A program made the position numbers and the translations under genes. Under the pieces are notes generated by a model, which made no database searches, was not told the DNA's origin, and saw only the letters and a program-made list of their open reading frames with translations. From Epiperipatus broadwayi (lineage: Eukaryota; Onychophora; Udeonychophora; Euonychophora; Peripatidae): DNA of 64,000 nt. Numbering within the stretch: the first letter of the stretch is position 1; the number at the start of each line of letters is the position of its first letter. Shown here piece after piece: positions 1-14,631 of the stretch. The stretch is from the NCBI GenBank assembly GCA_028023455.1, contig JAQFVV010012574.1, forward strand, positions 357,501 to 421,500, given 5' to 3'.

Positions 1-111
1 AATTTCAATATGTGGTATAATGTCAATTGTAAAAAAAAATATTTTTTGCTTTGATTTTAATAGTGAATATATTAACCTGGGGAGTATTGGAATATGTTGC
101 TATGGCAACAA

Positions 112-259
112 TAATATTGAACAAATAAATGTTTGTTATTAATTCTAATATAAAACATTTATAAATTGACTTTATTCATTTTTAGTAATATTGAACAAAT
201 AAATGTTTGTTATTAATTCTAATATAAAACATTTATAAATTGACTTTATTCATTTTAAA
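112..259. repeat. 74-bp tandem duplication
   Basis: Two adjacent copies (112-185 and 186-259) read almost identically, each beginning TAATATTGAACAAATAAATG and ending in a TTTATTCATTTT run. No coding content is visible. The near-identity points to a recent local duplication or to an assembly duplication. Confidence 0.9.
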
Positions 260-516
260 AATGAATGCGTAAATAATAAAATTTATAGTCTTGATAAAAT
301 TATTTCCATTATTATGTATATTTTCATTACTGCAATCAATGTCTTAAATATGTTTGTTATTTTATTTGTATAACACTGTGTGGGAAAATATGTGTAAACG
401 TACATTATAGTATAAAAAAACGTAGTCTTAATTGCTTAGTTTATAATCAATAAAACAAGTCATATATAATGTGACATTGTATGTTATATATAGTAATTAT
501 AATTTTTTTAAATTTG

Positions 517-745
<229 letters not shown>

Positions 746-1982
746 GGAATAAGCTTTTTATTTATGGGATACTGGCTGAAATTGACCAAAGAATTGATGT
801 GGAGTGTTGCTGTAGTTTCCATTAAAAAATATAAATAGAGCTAAACAGTTTAAACTCACCCTTCCATATCTTGGTTTCAATAGAAGTGAACCTAAGTTCC
901 TTCATGTGCATTTCTATTTATTTTTAAAAGTAAATAATTATCAACTGGATAAAATAATGAGGTGAAAGCAATAGTATTATTCATCCATTAACTGGGCAGA
1001 TTTATCATTAATTTGCGGAAGGTGACAATTTGTTAAAAGAATGAAAATTAATTTATAGCATTTAAAAAAAAACCTATCAGAATATTTTTTTGTTGTTAAA
1101 AATGGATATTACTTACTTTTTAAGAATAAGATATAAATACTAACAATAAAAAAATATACACAAAGTTCTTCATGGTCATTTGCCAATATAATTTTATGAG
1201 ATTGATGGATTATTTATACACAAGATAAAAATTGACTTGATTTCCATCACATCAATATGGATGAAATTAGCATCTGTTCGATTGTAATGTTTTGTGAATC
1301 AAATACTTGTTAAAGAAATGGATATTTACATTGCATTGTCATGGTTATAAGTGAATGTTTGTACACTTATAATGTCATACTGATCGAATACCTGCTAAAT
1401 GAAAGAATAATTTGGATATTTAGAAAATATTGGAATTAATAAAATATGCTTTGAATCTAATAGCTTTTCATAATATTTCGGCTTTTTCTGGAATAACAAA
1501 ATATTATCAGATCATAGCTTAGGTTGATATTAGATCTATAATACTATTTTGGAAATGTTGCATTTGTAGACAATTAATCAGGCCATTTGCTAAAAAATAT
1601 TATTATTAATATTTTTTTAAATATATAACTGTATAGAATATAAACAGTAGTATAATTTAAATATGGATTTATTTTACATATCTGAAATATAAGAGAGTTA
1701 TGTTTTCTAAATTTAAATGTATATTTAATAGCTTAGTAAAATGTTCTTATTCATTGATTATAAGTCAATTTCAAGTATTTATTTTTATTTTACTCTTTTA
1801 AAAGAAGGTAAATGAATGGGCAGATTCATCTTTAGTATATATTTTTATTTCAATTAACTTTTTACATAAAGATTAACTATGTCCTGAACTCTCTTATATT
1901 TTCAAAAGTGCATATGCATTATGACATGTTTGTGTTATATAAATATATATTCTAGATTTAGCATTTAATAGATGAAGTTCAA
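746..1982. other. AT-rich stretch with no feature recognised
   Basis: I read both strands and found no open frame of note, no repeat shared with the rest of the window and no RNA-like structure. Confidence 0.6.
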
Positions 1983-2242
1983 TGTACAATTACCTATTTA
2001 ATTTAAAATTCTTTTTTAATTTTTTTTTTTGAAAAAGGCACCCCCACCCAACCCTCCTCCCTTTGTTTTGCCTATTATTTTTTTAAAGAAGAGAAGGGGG
2101 CCCCCCACAAAACATAGGCAGGGGGGTGGGTTTGTTGTTTTTCTTAGGTGTTGAAAAAAAAAAAACCCCGTTTTTTTTTTTTCTAGTGCCGAAAAAGGGG
2201 AAAGGAATTGAAGTTATGTACAATTACCTATTTAATTTAAAA
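1983..2242. other. Homopolymer-rich patch bracketed by a 26-bp direct repeat
   Basis: The sequence beginning TGTACAATTACCTATTTAAT occurs at 1983-2008 and again at 2217-2242. Between them lies about 210 bp built of runs of C, G, A and T (for example GGGGGCCCCCC near 2096). It has no likeness to the surrounding AT-rich DNA. This pattern suggests a low-quality read segment stitched into the assembly, with the flank read twice. A real insertion with a target duplication is the alternative. Confidence 0.6.
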
Positions 2243-3191
2243 ATCAATTTCAATTGAAAAACTATTGCATTATGCATAATCAGATCATTTGTACATATTT
2301 TAAATGTTTATGGTGTTGGCCATATATATATAATTTTTATCTAATTTTATATATTTGTTAGTAAATGTTGAATTAATTTAAAACAAATAAATTTGTTTGG
2401 TTGTCATTCAATTCTACAATGCAAATTTATTAGTTATCATTACATGGATAGGATACTATTCAAAATTGATTATACCACATATTCATTAGAAGAAGTTACA
2501 AAATAGTTCAAAAGTCTAATTGCAGAATAAATAAAAAAGTATACTTACATATTATTTTCTTTATACAGAATTTGACATTTATAATCTGATCAGGTATAGA
2601 TTTTCATACAGTAATATATTAATTGATTTGACATTTTTAAATGTTTAATAAATAATTAAAAGCTTATTGCAATTATATTGTTAATTACAACTAACAATTA
2701 TATTAAACTAAAAATTATATGTGAACTGATTTGATGATTGATAAAGATACAAATATGATAATCATTAAAGATAAGTAAGATAATTGTAATTAGATATTCA
2801 CATTTTTTTTAAAATTTTAACCTATTATTGATTAAGATGTATATTATGTTAAGTCACTATTTGCCATAAAAATCATAATCTTATATGATTAGAGAGAATT
2901 GGTAATAATAAATTTTATTTTGTTACAAATTAGAATGATTTACTTTAATGATATTTAAAATTCATTGATGCAAATCATAAATTCAGTTTAGATATTACAT
3001 TTTAATATTAATATTATATTATAATAAATATTAATAATCTTTCTTATGTCTTGATAATTATAGTGTAAAATTTTAACAACTTAGCTTTATTCTTTAGCCT
3101 GATGCTTACGAGACCTTGCGTTGATGATTGACGTCACTCTAATTCCATCATTTTTAATGCTACAATAGACATTATGCACTCGTTAGCTAGG
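2243..3191. other. AT-rich stretch; one CRE-like octamer
   Basis: The only distinctive word is a palindromic TGACGTCA at 3129-3136, the cAMP-response-element consensus. With no gene nearby it is probably chance. Confidence 0.4.
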
Positions 3192-3843
3192 TTTTTAAAA
3201 GTTCTGTAAGATGCTGCCCTCTCTTGAATTATTTTACAAGTAAAAAATCAATAAAACTGTTGGTAAAGCTTATCAAAGAAGAAAGCTTGTCGGTGATTGG
3301 CTCTTAGCCTTCAAAGAAAGTCTTATTGGCTGGCAAGGACAAAGAAACCACATAATCAAAGAAAAACGCTAAGATTTTCAATTTGAAAATGATTAACAAA
3401 TATTTTAGACTATTATAAAAGTATTTTCTGACCAATTATAATTATTTTAGTAAAATAATGCTAAAAATAAAATTATTTAAAAAAAATATTTAAGATTTTA
3501 GTAAAAATATTTAAGATTTTAGCAAAAAAAAATATTTACTTTTCCATAACATAAAACTGAAAAAAAAATTTACGTCAGCAACTCTTTTTAATTCATTACT
3601 AAGTTTAGCTTTTAATTTGCCACTATGGAATATTTCTACAATAAACAAATAGAAATTTATTTTTGAAAGAACTTTCGTTCACTTTCATAACCTGACAAAT
3701 TATTAATATACTTTTTACAAATGAATCTAAATTAAATATGATATTAAAAGGTGAATATATTTTGACAATTGACTTTGTCTTGGCCAATTAAAAGTCTTGA
3801 TTTTAACTCACTCGGGCCAATAATATAATTAGCAGTCAAAAGG
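3192..3843 (+). repeat. 0.65-kb interspersed repeat, copy 1
   Basis: This segment shares most of its length with the reverse complement of 24580-25188. Shared landmarks are GATGCTGCCCTCTCTTGAAT near the start (3210), ATCAATAAAACTG and, at the far end, CACTCG-(N)-CCAATAATATAATTAGC. I see no terminal inverted repeats, no protein and no tRNA-like head, so the class is unknown. Copy 1 contains a 21-bp internal duplication around 3483-3525. Confidence 0.75.
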
Positions 3844-4378
3844 TTATTAAATTGAAAAGTAATTTGATATGATTTGTCCATAGCATTTGAATAAGCATCA
3901 AATAGGAATATATCATTTATTTTATATATTGATGTGATTGGATATTAAAAATTTTAATGTTATCTAATAGGTTAATTTTATTTTATAGCAAGGGAGAGAC
4001 ATGTTAGGTTAATTGATTTTGTAATATTATTAAGTATTTAATCTTATCATAAATGACTTAATTAATAAGAGCATATTGATATTATTAGAATAGCATAGAT
4101 GAGTTAGTATTACTTTTATTTTATTTAGTTGTAATTGGAAATCAATTAGTGAGTTATATATTTACTTAGATATCATTGATATTTTAGATTTGTAGGGCAT
4201 ATTACATTATTATCTCATCCAGTCATGAATCATTCTATTTATTAAGTATAAATATAAATAATGTTTAACTTTTAGTGTAAGTTTGTGTTATTATAAACCG
4301 TGTTTTGATTCATAAGAAATATTAAGTACTGAAATACAGGCTTATTATATAACTGTATCAATATATGTAATATATAGA

Positions 4379-4873
4379 GTATATGGGCATAGACTTTCAC
4401 ATAACCCACCATTCTCCTCTCTATCTCATAATACTGATACACTTGGATACATATATACCTAAAAGATAAATAATCACCAATATAAGTATTTCATGCTAAG
4501 CCAGCAATCACCAGTTGGTCAGGATTATCACCTCTACAAATATATGCAATAAGTGCTCAGACATATATTAAGATAGCCAATCTTCATATATTAATGGACA
4601 GGCTTTAATACACTCCACACTCCAACTCTTCAAGTGACCATCCAATTGAAAATCTGATGATTAAATATGTCCATTAAAGTTTGAAGATTGGCTATCTTAA
4701 TATATATCTGAGCACTTATTGCATATATGTGTAGAAATGATTTCTGGTTTAGCATGAAATATGTATATTTATGATTATTTATTTTTTAGGTATATATGTG
4801 TTAAAGTGTATCAGTGTTATGAGATAGAGTGGAGAATCGTGGGTCATGTGAAAGTCTGTGCTCATATACCCTA
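4379..4873. repeat. Foldback element, hammerhead family, copy 1
   Basis: The two ends are inverted copies of each other (GCATAGACTTTCACATAACC on the left, GGTCATGTGAAAGTCTG on the right). The inner parts also pair: GATAGCCAATCTTCA at about 4573 against TGAAGATTGGCTATC at about 4682. The same arms recur at 33998-34690, 36070-36300 and 40515-41970, so this is a dispersed family. The left arm carries a decayed hammerhead on the minus strand, and the right arm has lost that part. No protein is encoded. The element resembles inverted pseudo-LTRs of a Penelope-like element or a retrozyme-type non-autonomous element. Confidence 0.85.
4472..4530 (-). ncRNA. Decayed hammerhead ribozyme motif
   Basis: On the minus strand the order is stem I strand ending CCAA, core CTGGTGA (consensus CTGATGA, so A6 is changed), stem II TTGCTG...TAGCAT, GAAA, short stem III ATA-CT-TAT, a UA dinucleotide and the pairing strand TTGG. 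The A-to-G change in the core should abolish cleavage. Confidence 0.6.
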
Positions 4874-5189
4874 TATATTAAGGGATATTAAGGTTTATTT
4901 ATCTAATTCTTTGTCATTATTTTTTTCTATTATAAGTAGTTCATAAAATAGGCATAGATCATTGCTTATAAGTTAATGATATCTGGCTTAATTGCTTTAT
5001 CTTTAATCTATTGCAAATAATACTTGTACCTTAGGATTGATTGAAACAATGATTTTACTTATTTTCTATCCATTCTAAATGCTATTTGAATTTATAAAGT
5101 TACAACAAAGATTATTACCATTGTTTTAATGAATTAAGTGTTAGGCTATTATTCACTGATTGGTATTCACTTTAGTTTAATTTATTATT

Positions 5190-5440
5190 TTTATTCTGTT
5201 ATAAATGACATACAATTCATGGGCATTATTAAATTAGAATTGCTCTTGCTTGATTTATATTTTTATTTTGTTACAAATGGATTATTAATTAGGCTGTGAT
5301 TAAGAATGCAGTATGACCCATATTTTTATTCTGCTATAAATGGCATCTGACCAATGATTGGACTATATTTTTATTCAGACTATATTAAAGTTATCATTTC
5401 CCATTTTCATAAATTTTTTTATTCTGTTACAATGTTCATT
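5190..5440. repeat. Degenerate short tandem repeats
   Basis: Five variants of TTTTTATTCTGTTATAAATG occur at about 5192, 5261, 5321, 5369 and 5410. The spacing shrinks from 69 to 41 bp. It looks like an old decayed minisatellite. Confidence 0.45.
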
Positions 5441-5929
5441 GCCAAAATTTAATTTTTGCCTAATTTGTGCATTGCACCTGTAATTTCAATTTTGAATACA
5501 AAATATTCTTTATAGTACATAGTTTTTGTTATTACTATATATGGTTACCCTATATATATATATATATATATATTCATTGAACTATTAGTAAGAGTGGATT
5601 TCCACTCTTGCTATTAAAAGGAGAGAGGTTGCCTTGACAACAGTGAGAGATATTGATTACTATCTATATTGGTATGTTTAGATGGTGACTGGTTTCTAGT
5701 GGTTATATATATATATATAACCATTATTTCGAAATGCATGAATAAAACTCTTCCTTTTTTCAATCACTTTTAGATCAGTCAACACATGTCACAAAGATGT
5801 GTACAGACTACAATTTTTGTAACACCATATATTAATAAAAAAGTTGATTTGTTACCATGTTAAAATCTAAATGCTATATGATTACATGGAATAAATATAC
5901 TTATTCTCAATTATACATGACATATAAAA

Positions 5930-6620
5930 ACAAAAAATTTTCAATTCTATATTAAAATTTTATTTGCAGTAATTTAAAAAATGAAATTAAAAAATGGCAG
6001 TTTATAATGGCAAATTGTTTTTCTTTCAATAGTTATTAATAAAAAAAGAAAAACCTTGTGGTCAATTTTTATAATATTTTTATAAACAAATTAAACTAAT
6101 TATTAAAATAGAAAAATTTGAACTCACCATACAGCCCAGAAATAAAGAAATCACAATTCTATGTTAAAAGTTTATTTTCAATAAAAATTGAAATATAAAA
6201 TATGGTGGCAACTTCTAATGTCAAATGCTATATTGTTGCATTAGTCAAGTTTAAAAGAAAAATCTGGTTGTCAAAATTTAATATTCATAACAAAATTTTT
6301 ATAAAAAATTTAAACTTACTCTTAAGTTATGTGAAAATCTCAATATTATATACAGTATTTTTAAAAGCAAAACAATAGTGATTTTTTGCATCCAAAATCA
6401 ATTCCTCCCCCCCCCCCCAAAAAAAAAAATTAGGCAAATTGTATTTTTAATAATGTAAAATAACATAGTCAACAATAACTTTAAATCACAGTTTTAGGAT
6501 GAATTTTAATTTATTCATAAATATATAAATATGTATTTATTCATAATTTAAACAATCTAAATAAAGCTTAATTTGTGATTCCGTATTAAAAGTTTATTTT
6601 CATAATAAAAAATAATGGCA
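5930..6620. repeat. Degenerate ~200-bp repeats
   Basis: Related blocks (CAATTCTATRTTAAAAGTTT followed by a TTTATTT stretch and an AATGGCAGTTT-like word) recur near 5940, 6155 and 6580 with variable spacing. Similarity is modest. A C10 run sits at about 6408. Confidence 0.35.
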
Positions 6621-7800
6621 GTTTGTGAATGTTACATAATTTTAATTCGAGGGTAAAAACACATTCTGATAATAATTTTTTTCTTTATAAAAAGGATGAG
6701 TGATTAAAAAAAATCATATCCATTTATTCATTATTCAGTTTCAAGACTGTATGGCATATAAAATCAAAATTTTCAATTATCTATAAATAAATAATCGCTT
6801 TCAAAATATAAATAGAAAAAAAAATGTGTGTGAAGTGATTAGTTTTATGTTTCACAAATTTTTGAAAAACCATGTATGAGAAGCTTAAACTTTTATTATA
6901 ATTTTTTTATTGCTTAATGGACTTGAATATATATATTTTAGAAATTATATATCACTTAACAGTGCAATTTTTTTTTGTATCAATTAAACAGTAAAAATTT
7001 AAATTTATTGATTTTATTTTTTATTAAATTAATTACTTTATGGAATTCTTGCTAATAAATTATATTTAAGCTTAGTTAATGCATTAAATTTATTTTTTAA
7101 ACATTTTTCATTTTAGCAATATAATTGCACATTTGTATTAGAATGATTTATGCTTTTGCAAAAAAATTCTAAATCTGCACTTAACTTTAAACCCAAACCT
7201 TTGGAATCATAGTAGTCTGTCTGTAGTTGTGATTTTTGATTTTACATTCAACTCAGTAAAGTTAAAATAAAAATCAGTAAGCTAAGTCGACTTAATCATC
7301 ACAAATCACTTTTTCATTTTATATTCATTGTATAATATTCAAATTATAAATTGATTCCATATTTCCATAAAATGATAATGTAAATGAATGATAAAAAAAA
7401 TTGATGAAGTTCTATATGGCAAAAAGTGATAAAAATCTAGAATAAATTAATAATAATTATCACTATTTTTTTTTTGCAGAGTTTTACACACACACATACA
7501 AAATATTGTCAACCATACGTGCAATTTCAAATTTCATATCTAACAAGAATTACTTCACATATAAATAAATAAATAAATTACAATAGTATTGTCTTAATCA
7601 TATGTTAGTTCAGCCATTATATATGTATATATTGCCATTACAATTCTCATTTTATTGCATAAAATTAAAAAAATTTATAAAATAGATTATTTACATCAGT
7701 TTTTTACATGCAGTTACTTATTTACTTTTTCTAATAGCAATTTTTAACTAGTATCTCAAACTATAGATTCTGCACTTACCTATATATGATGCAGCTATGC
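6621..7800. other. AT-rich stretch with no feature recognised
   Basis: There are no supported ORFs, SINE boxes or inverted repeats here. Short (AAAT)n-like and CACACA runs lie near 7490-7580. Confidence 0.5.
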
Positions 7801-7805
7801 ATTAG

Positions 7806-8776
<971 letters not shown>

Positions 8777-8779
8777 GCT

Positions 8780-9970
8780 CTTCCAATTTAATTAAGAGTG
8801 AAAGTTTATAATATTGCAACTATGTTGTTTATAGTTAACTCACTAGCAACACTTTGATCAATGTATTTTGATTTTACTTTATTCCTAATTAAGATATATA
8901 TTAAATACCCTACATTTTTGATTAATTAAAACAACTGAATGCACAAAGAATTAGAAATATTCATCTAAATCTCAACACTAAACTTTAATTTTTATGCGTG
9001 TACACATTGAGTATACTTGCAGAAATAAGATTTCGAAATAGATATAAAGTAATCAGTACATTGTGCAAACAATCACTTTCCTTATAAATGATGAATACTA
9101 AGTTGAATAACAGGTAGCAACTGACTCCCCCTTCCACCATTTTAACTTAGTTTATTCTAACGACTCAGTTTTAGAGTTATATCTTTAACTATTAAGAGCC
9201 CCACCTCATTATGATGGAAACTATTCTATAAATATAAAAGTCAACAGATGAACATTTATTACATACTGAAAAACGTTTGTACAAAAAAAACACCTTTTTA
9301 TATAGTCATTTTTAAATGTATAAATTCAAAGTTAGTTTATAAGTTTGATAATTAGTCAAAATATTGTATTCGGAAATAAAAAAATGTATTTTACCTATTG
9401 CATTTTTCTTAAAACTAACTCGTTAAATTGACATTTAATAATAAAAAAATTCTTAACTTTTTTGAGGATTGTTAGCTTATTTAAAGGAAATGTAAAGTTT
9501 TATTTATGGCATTTGTACTAGGATTCTGTATCATGTAAAATTGGAAATTTAAATGTACAAATAGAATGTATTTTAGGCTTATGACTGGAATAAAATTGAG
9601 CATCTTAATTATTTTATGATTTAAGATACATTTGTTCTAAGAAAATCTTATAATTTAGCACTATAAACTGAATTAGTGATCTTGTTAAAATCAGTAAGGC
9701 ACATATACAACTTTTCTGTCTTTTCAATTAATTAGCAGTACTATCTCATGTTTGTCAACCTTTTTAAAATCTCATCTTATTACTTGCATACTCTATAAAA
9801 TCTCTCTTTTTCTTTATTATATTTAACAATAATTTCTCTTAATCTGTAAACCAAATAAGTATTTTTTTTATTAATTTGGTCAACACTTTTGTTAAATTTT
9901 TTTCACTTTTCTAATGACATCAATTGTTGTGATTTTATTTTTGTCACAATCTCAAAACTACTCTGATCTC
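8780..9970. other. AT-rich stretch with no feature recognised
   Basis: Nothing beyond low-complexity runs. Frames are closed on both strands. Confidence 0.5.
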
Positions 9971-9975
9971 ATCTT

Positions 9976-10066
9976 TTATTATGCCCTGCATAGTTTGGTT
10001 CAGTGGTAGAGTAACAAACTGGAGTTTAAAGCCTATGTATGAATCACAGCTAGCTATAAATTCCTT
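9976..10066 (+). repeat. tRNA-like SINE head relic
   Basis: TGGTTCAGTGGTAGAG at about 9996 matches the RNA polymerase III A-box consensus very well. About 40 bp downstream, TATGAATCAC is in the position of a damaged B box (consensus GGTTCGAATCC). The order and spacing are those of a tRNA or tRNA-derived SINE head. The anticodon arm does not fold cleanly, so it is not a functional tRNA. Confidence 0.45.
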
Positions 10067-10379
10067 AACAATAAGATGCTTAATTATTATGAAGTTCTCT
10101 TGTGTAGCTGACATTTATTCTTCAAAAGATTCTGATCAATATTTTTATAGTCGAGCTATTCTATTTAAATTGTTAATATTAAATTTGTGCTATGACAATT
10201 AAAAAATTTTGAAGAAGCTATCTAAAAAAATTTTTTCTAGATTGCTCTTGTCTTTCTAAGGTTGTTTCAATTCAAAGTTTTCAAATTTATTGTAATATTA
10301 CTTCTTATAAAAATAAAATAAAAAGTGGAAAGAAATTATATTATTTTTTTTGTAAATAAGAAGTAACAAAAGGAAATCA

Positions 10380-10690
10380 AAAGTGAAATATATGGGTGAG
10401 AAAACAAATAGTTCTTACTATCATCATTGAAAAGATTAAGACATTGAACTGAAACTAGGCTGGACATATTGCTAGAAGAGATGACAATTTATATTTTAAA
10501 CTGGAGTCCAAGAGATTTTAAAGGAAAGGACCTAGAGAGAGATACCACATGTAAAATGGATGGATAAAATATGGAAGTATGATGAAGTAATGTGGAGGAG
10601 AGACTAGAGATCGGAGAAACTGAATTAAACTTGGAGACCCCTTCATCCTGCAGTGGATTAATAATAATTGGAAATAACTATGATGATAAT
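10380..10690 (+). pseudogene. RTE-type LINE, 3' end relic
   Basis: Broken frames spell the carboxy-terminal region of RTE-like elements: a GH(I)ARRDD-like piece near 10465, WSPRDF near 10501, then PHVKWMDKIW and a piece ending PFILQWI around 10540-10660. It ends in ATGATGATAATT, consistent with the short trinucleotide tails of RTE elements. It matches the better preserved copy at 16510-17072. Several frameshifts and stops are present, and nothing upstream is recognisable. Confidence 0.7.
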
Positions 10691-10699
10691 TACTTCTTA

Positions 10700-12160
10700 T
10701 CTCTTCCAAATGTTTTACACTATTTAATTCACTCAAAAGATAGTTATCGATTTTTAAATTCTTTTTGGTAGTCATCATTGTGTAGTTTGACATTTGTTTT
10801 AAATTTTGATTGATTTATCATTTTATTTTTCATATTCTACTTTAATTATTTCTTTTATCTTTATCCATAGTTTATACAGTTCATCAATTGTTAAATACAA
10901 ACTTTTAATAAATTTCTGATATTATTTCTAAAAACAATAAGTATTTTTTTTAAAATTTTATTTAAAATATTAAGTAATTAATGACTATTTCACAATTTCA
11001 TCCAGGTCAGCTGCTAAGAATGTAATCTATTTGATTTCTGTGGACTTCATCTGGAAGAATCCATGTGTACAAAGAAAACATTAATAGATTTATTTTATAT
11101 AAATAAATTACTTTTAATTTTGTATCAAATGATCATTTTAAAAATTTATAATACTGTAATAATAATGAAAAAAAAACATTTATTATAAAAAAATAATTTT
11201 ATTTTACGGTTTCCTTTAATGTTTCCACTATAAGATTACCACACCTACAATTCATAACACAAGCCCAAAATTAATCTATGCAGGTATATTAAAATATCAT
11301 TAATTCAAGTAGGATAATTCCAAAGAAAAATGATATAACTTAAAAATCAGAGATAAATAAGGTAGCCTTTAGCCAAACCAGTATTTCTCCAGCAGCAAAA
11401 ATGACTAACTTAAAAGATAAAAATCTTTAAGTAATACAAAACACATTTTTTAAAAACAAATTAATATTATAAACAGTAGCAAATTTAATCCTTAATAAAA
11501 TATACCTTGTAGAAATAATATTTTATAATGCAAATACTTAACTTAGAAATTCATTTTGCTTTTAAAAAATCTACAAACTTTATAATTATAATTTTTATAT
11601 ATGATTTTTTTTAAAATGTGTAAAGGGTTTATAAAATTACATACCCAATGGTTGCTTATAAAAATGATTTCGAGCAGATTAGTTACCAGATAAAATAGAC
11701 AAATCTCATTGGCTAATAAAAAAAAAAAAACTATTAATCCCCATCTTCTTATTTACAAAACAGAAAAATTTTTAAGCTACTCATTATGTTCAGATAAATG
11801 TAATTTCTATGAGTTTTAAGTAATGTAATGATAACATATTCTTCTATGATGTTTATGATTGGATTTGAACTTGAGACAAGTAAACTTAAATATTTTTCAA
11901 TTGGCTTAGGATTTTTATTTCAGATAATCAGTCACAGCCAACTTTATTGATGGACAGTATTGTGCTAGTTAATAATGAATAGCTAGAAATTTAAAGTAAG
12001 AATAGAAACTTACAAACAAAACCCCATAATCTGACCGGTGAAAAATTTAGTGAATGCTATTTTTGTTTCATTATTTTTTTAAGAGAATCTTCTGGAAAAG
12101 CTTTTGTTTTGCAGTGAATTATTTAAGCATTTTTATTGTACTTTTACATAAATAATCTAT
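10700..12160. other. AT-rich stretch with no feature recognised
   Basis: I looked for SINE boxes, inverted repeats and protein remains and found none. Confidence 0.5.
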
Positions 12161-12174
12161 ATTTATATAAGTAC

Positions 12175-12460
12175 ATTTAATAATATGAAAGCTAAAACCT
12201 TCGAAAGATGCGCTTTAAACAAGCTTATGTGACAAACAATAAGATGTAATAATGACTTACGTAGAACTCCAAATTCTAAAACACAAGTCAGAACTATATA
12301 AAAAAGATGGGACACACATTCTTCTATGTCTAAATTTATATATAAATACCCCAGACACGTTATTACAATGTTATCTGCTTGCGCTTAATAAATTTGATAT
12401 AAGTACATTTATATTAGTACATGCGTCTTGTGTGCTTAATTTTATTACAAGAGAGACCTC
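12175..12460 (+). repeat. Diverged copy of the 335-bp repeat family
   Basis: The sequence follows the 31435-32425 repeat: GCTAAAACCTT, CTTATGTGACA, AGATGTAATAATGACT, GGAACTC-like and CTAAATTTATATATAAATA occur in the same order. A 127-codon open frame at 12252-12635 runs through it and is probably fortuitous. Confidence 0.7.
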
Positions 12461-12639
12461 TACAAATCTTAATGCAAAATCAAAATTTCTCTATAATATT
12501 TATTCTTGTCAAATCATATATTTTCAATTCAATAATGATTTGACAGTAACTATTGTAGTTATGACATCAAATAAATCAGCATATCAAACTGCACAGGAGA
12601 TAACTTCGATAAACTATTTCCATATGCTATGTTGAAAAT

Positions 12640-13920
12640 TTTATGAATAGGTTAAATGCCATTTATATGATTATTGGAAGACAATGTTTCATCTCGTAAT
12701 ATTAATAATACTTTTTAATAAGGTACCTGCTACATCTAATAGTTTACATTTTTAATATCAGGATAGTTATTAGTCTTTTCATGGCATTATTTCAAATGAC
12801 TTATAGTTGCTTCATTATCTGAATATTGAGTTAGATTAAAAAAAAGAATATTATAAATAATATATAATTTACAATGATTGCAACTATATTTATCAATTAT
12901 GCTATAATAATGCTTGACTTATTAATAAGTAATTCAATACATTATATGAACACTGCTTTTAATTTAACTACTACAATTTTGCTAACCTCTAAAACCTGGA
13001 AAAATTTATAGGAATAGGAAAGGGAGTACATCTAATTTTTTGCAATTGTCAGATTTTAATATTTTAACACGAGATATGATTTATTTAAATAATATTTTTT
13101 ACTTATCTTGAATATATGCGTTTTAAAAAAAAAGTATATATAAACAAAATGAATTAAAGTGATATTAAATCTTCAATATACTATCTATCATATTTTCTCT
13201 TTTGCTCTACATGTTACCACATTATGAAAAAATAAACATTCTTAGAGATTGGCTATTTTTCATAATACATCAATATTTAATATCACTTCATTTCCTATTT
13301 CTTGTGCACTGATTAATTGATTATATAGACGTGTGTCTTATTAAAATACAATTATCATTCATAATTTTTTTTTTTAATTAGTGAAAGATAAAATTGTCTT
13401 TATATATACTTTAAATAAAAAAGGCACATACATATACATCCCTCCCCCCCTTTCTTTTTTACAATCTTTTTATCAATTGCAAATTCAATAAAATTTTATT
13501 TATAAAAACATTTTTTTTTGCCAACATAAATGTTTATTTGCTATTATATTTATATATAAGAATATATAATCTATGTTAATCCAATTGTGCAAATTTTTTC
13601 TATTACATTCTAATTCCCATTAATTTTGTATCAACAAATATCCTTATGATAATTTTTTTTATTTATATACTAATAATACTTTGCATTGTTGGTTTGAAAA
13701 AAAAAAAGTTTTTGATCTCTTTTTTATACTTAACCCTCCCCAGTTTTTAGGGGGGAAAAGTTTATGGAATGATTCGGAAATAGTTTTCATTTACTTTAAT
13801 AACCAGAAAAAATTGTAGTATTTTCACAAACTGTATTGCCATTGATTTTTAATAGTATAATGCAATTGGCCAAATCCATGGCTTACATACTTACTCTTGC
13901 TTTTTGAGAACATGACATTT
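12640..13920. other. AT-rich stretch with a C-run
   Basis: No feature is recognised. A C-rich run at about 13440-13450 is the only compositional break. Confidence 0.45.
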
Positions 13921-13921
13921 T

Positions 13922-14012
13922 TCTCATGTGTCATATCATCAGCCGGGAAGCGAACCCGCTAACCGGGGACAACTGTTTGTAAAGCGGCTGTCGCTGACCT
14001 ATGCCCAAGAAG
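13922..14012 (-). repeat. Short tRNA-like SINE, copy A
   Basis: Read on the minus strand this copy has GGTCAGCGACAGCCGCTTTA, a TTTACAA anticodon-type loop, GTTAGCGGGTTCGCTTCCC and the family tail ATGACACATGAG. It lacks the 5' GCATTGGTGGTCGA part found in copies C and D, and no target duplication is evident. Confidence 0.8.
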
Positions 14013-14631
14013 CTAAATATGGTTTATATAATTTTTAATCAAGGGATGTCGAGTGATTCACTTACTTCACTTTGTTAGATTAAAATGTAGCAATATTTCT
14101 CTGCTATTTTTTTGTTTTTAACTGCCTTTAATGCCTTTCTTCTCATTAAAATTTTTTTTTAATAAATACAATTTCATTTTTATTATTTTATAAAACAATA
14201 CAATTTTTGTGATTATGTCAAAATAGTAATACTTTTGTTTATAAGTACCTTATAAAAAAGTATATTCCTGAGTACATTTTATTATTTAAAAAATTTGCTC
14301 AACTATTTTGAATATGGGATTATTTCTTTTATTATTTTTAATTTTATTACATTTTAAAAATGTTTGTAAAATTCATTCTTATAATTGGTTATTAAAAAAT
14401 AATATAAAGTTTTTTAATTTAATATATAATACTTTATAAGTTTTATAATTAATAAAGTAATCAAATGATTATTTCCTGAAGTCATATTTTGAGTGAAAAA
14501 GTGGCAAGTTATGTTTCAAACTAGGTATCTTAAGCACTAGAATTTGCCACCTTACTACTACATTATCACACACACACACAAAACATAATATTTAGTCATT
14601 CAGAAAATCATATGATATTAAAAAACTGATA

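Noticed and set aside
3129-3136. TGACGTCA as a real cAMP-response element
   Set aside because: No gene or promoter context; palindromic octamers of this kind can occur by chance or within repeats.
12252-12635. 127-codon plus-strand frame
   Set aside because: It lies across a diverged copy of the 335-bp repeat, has no motif, and a frame of this size is expected about once by chance here.
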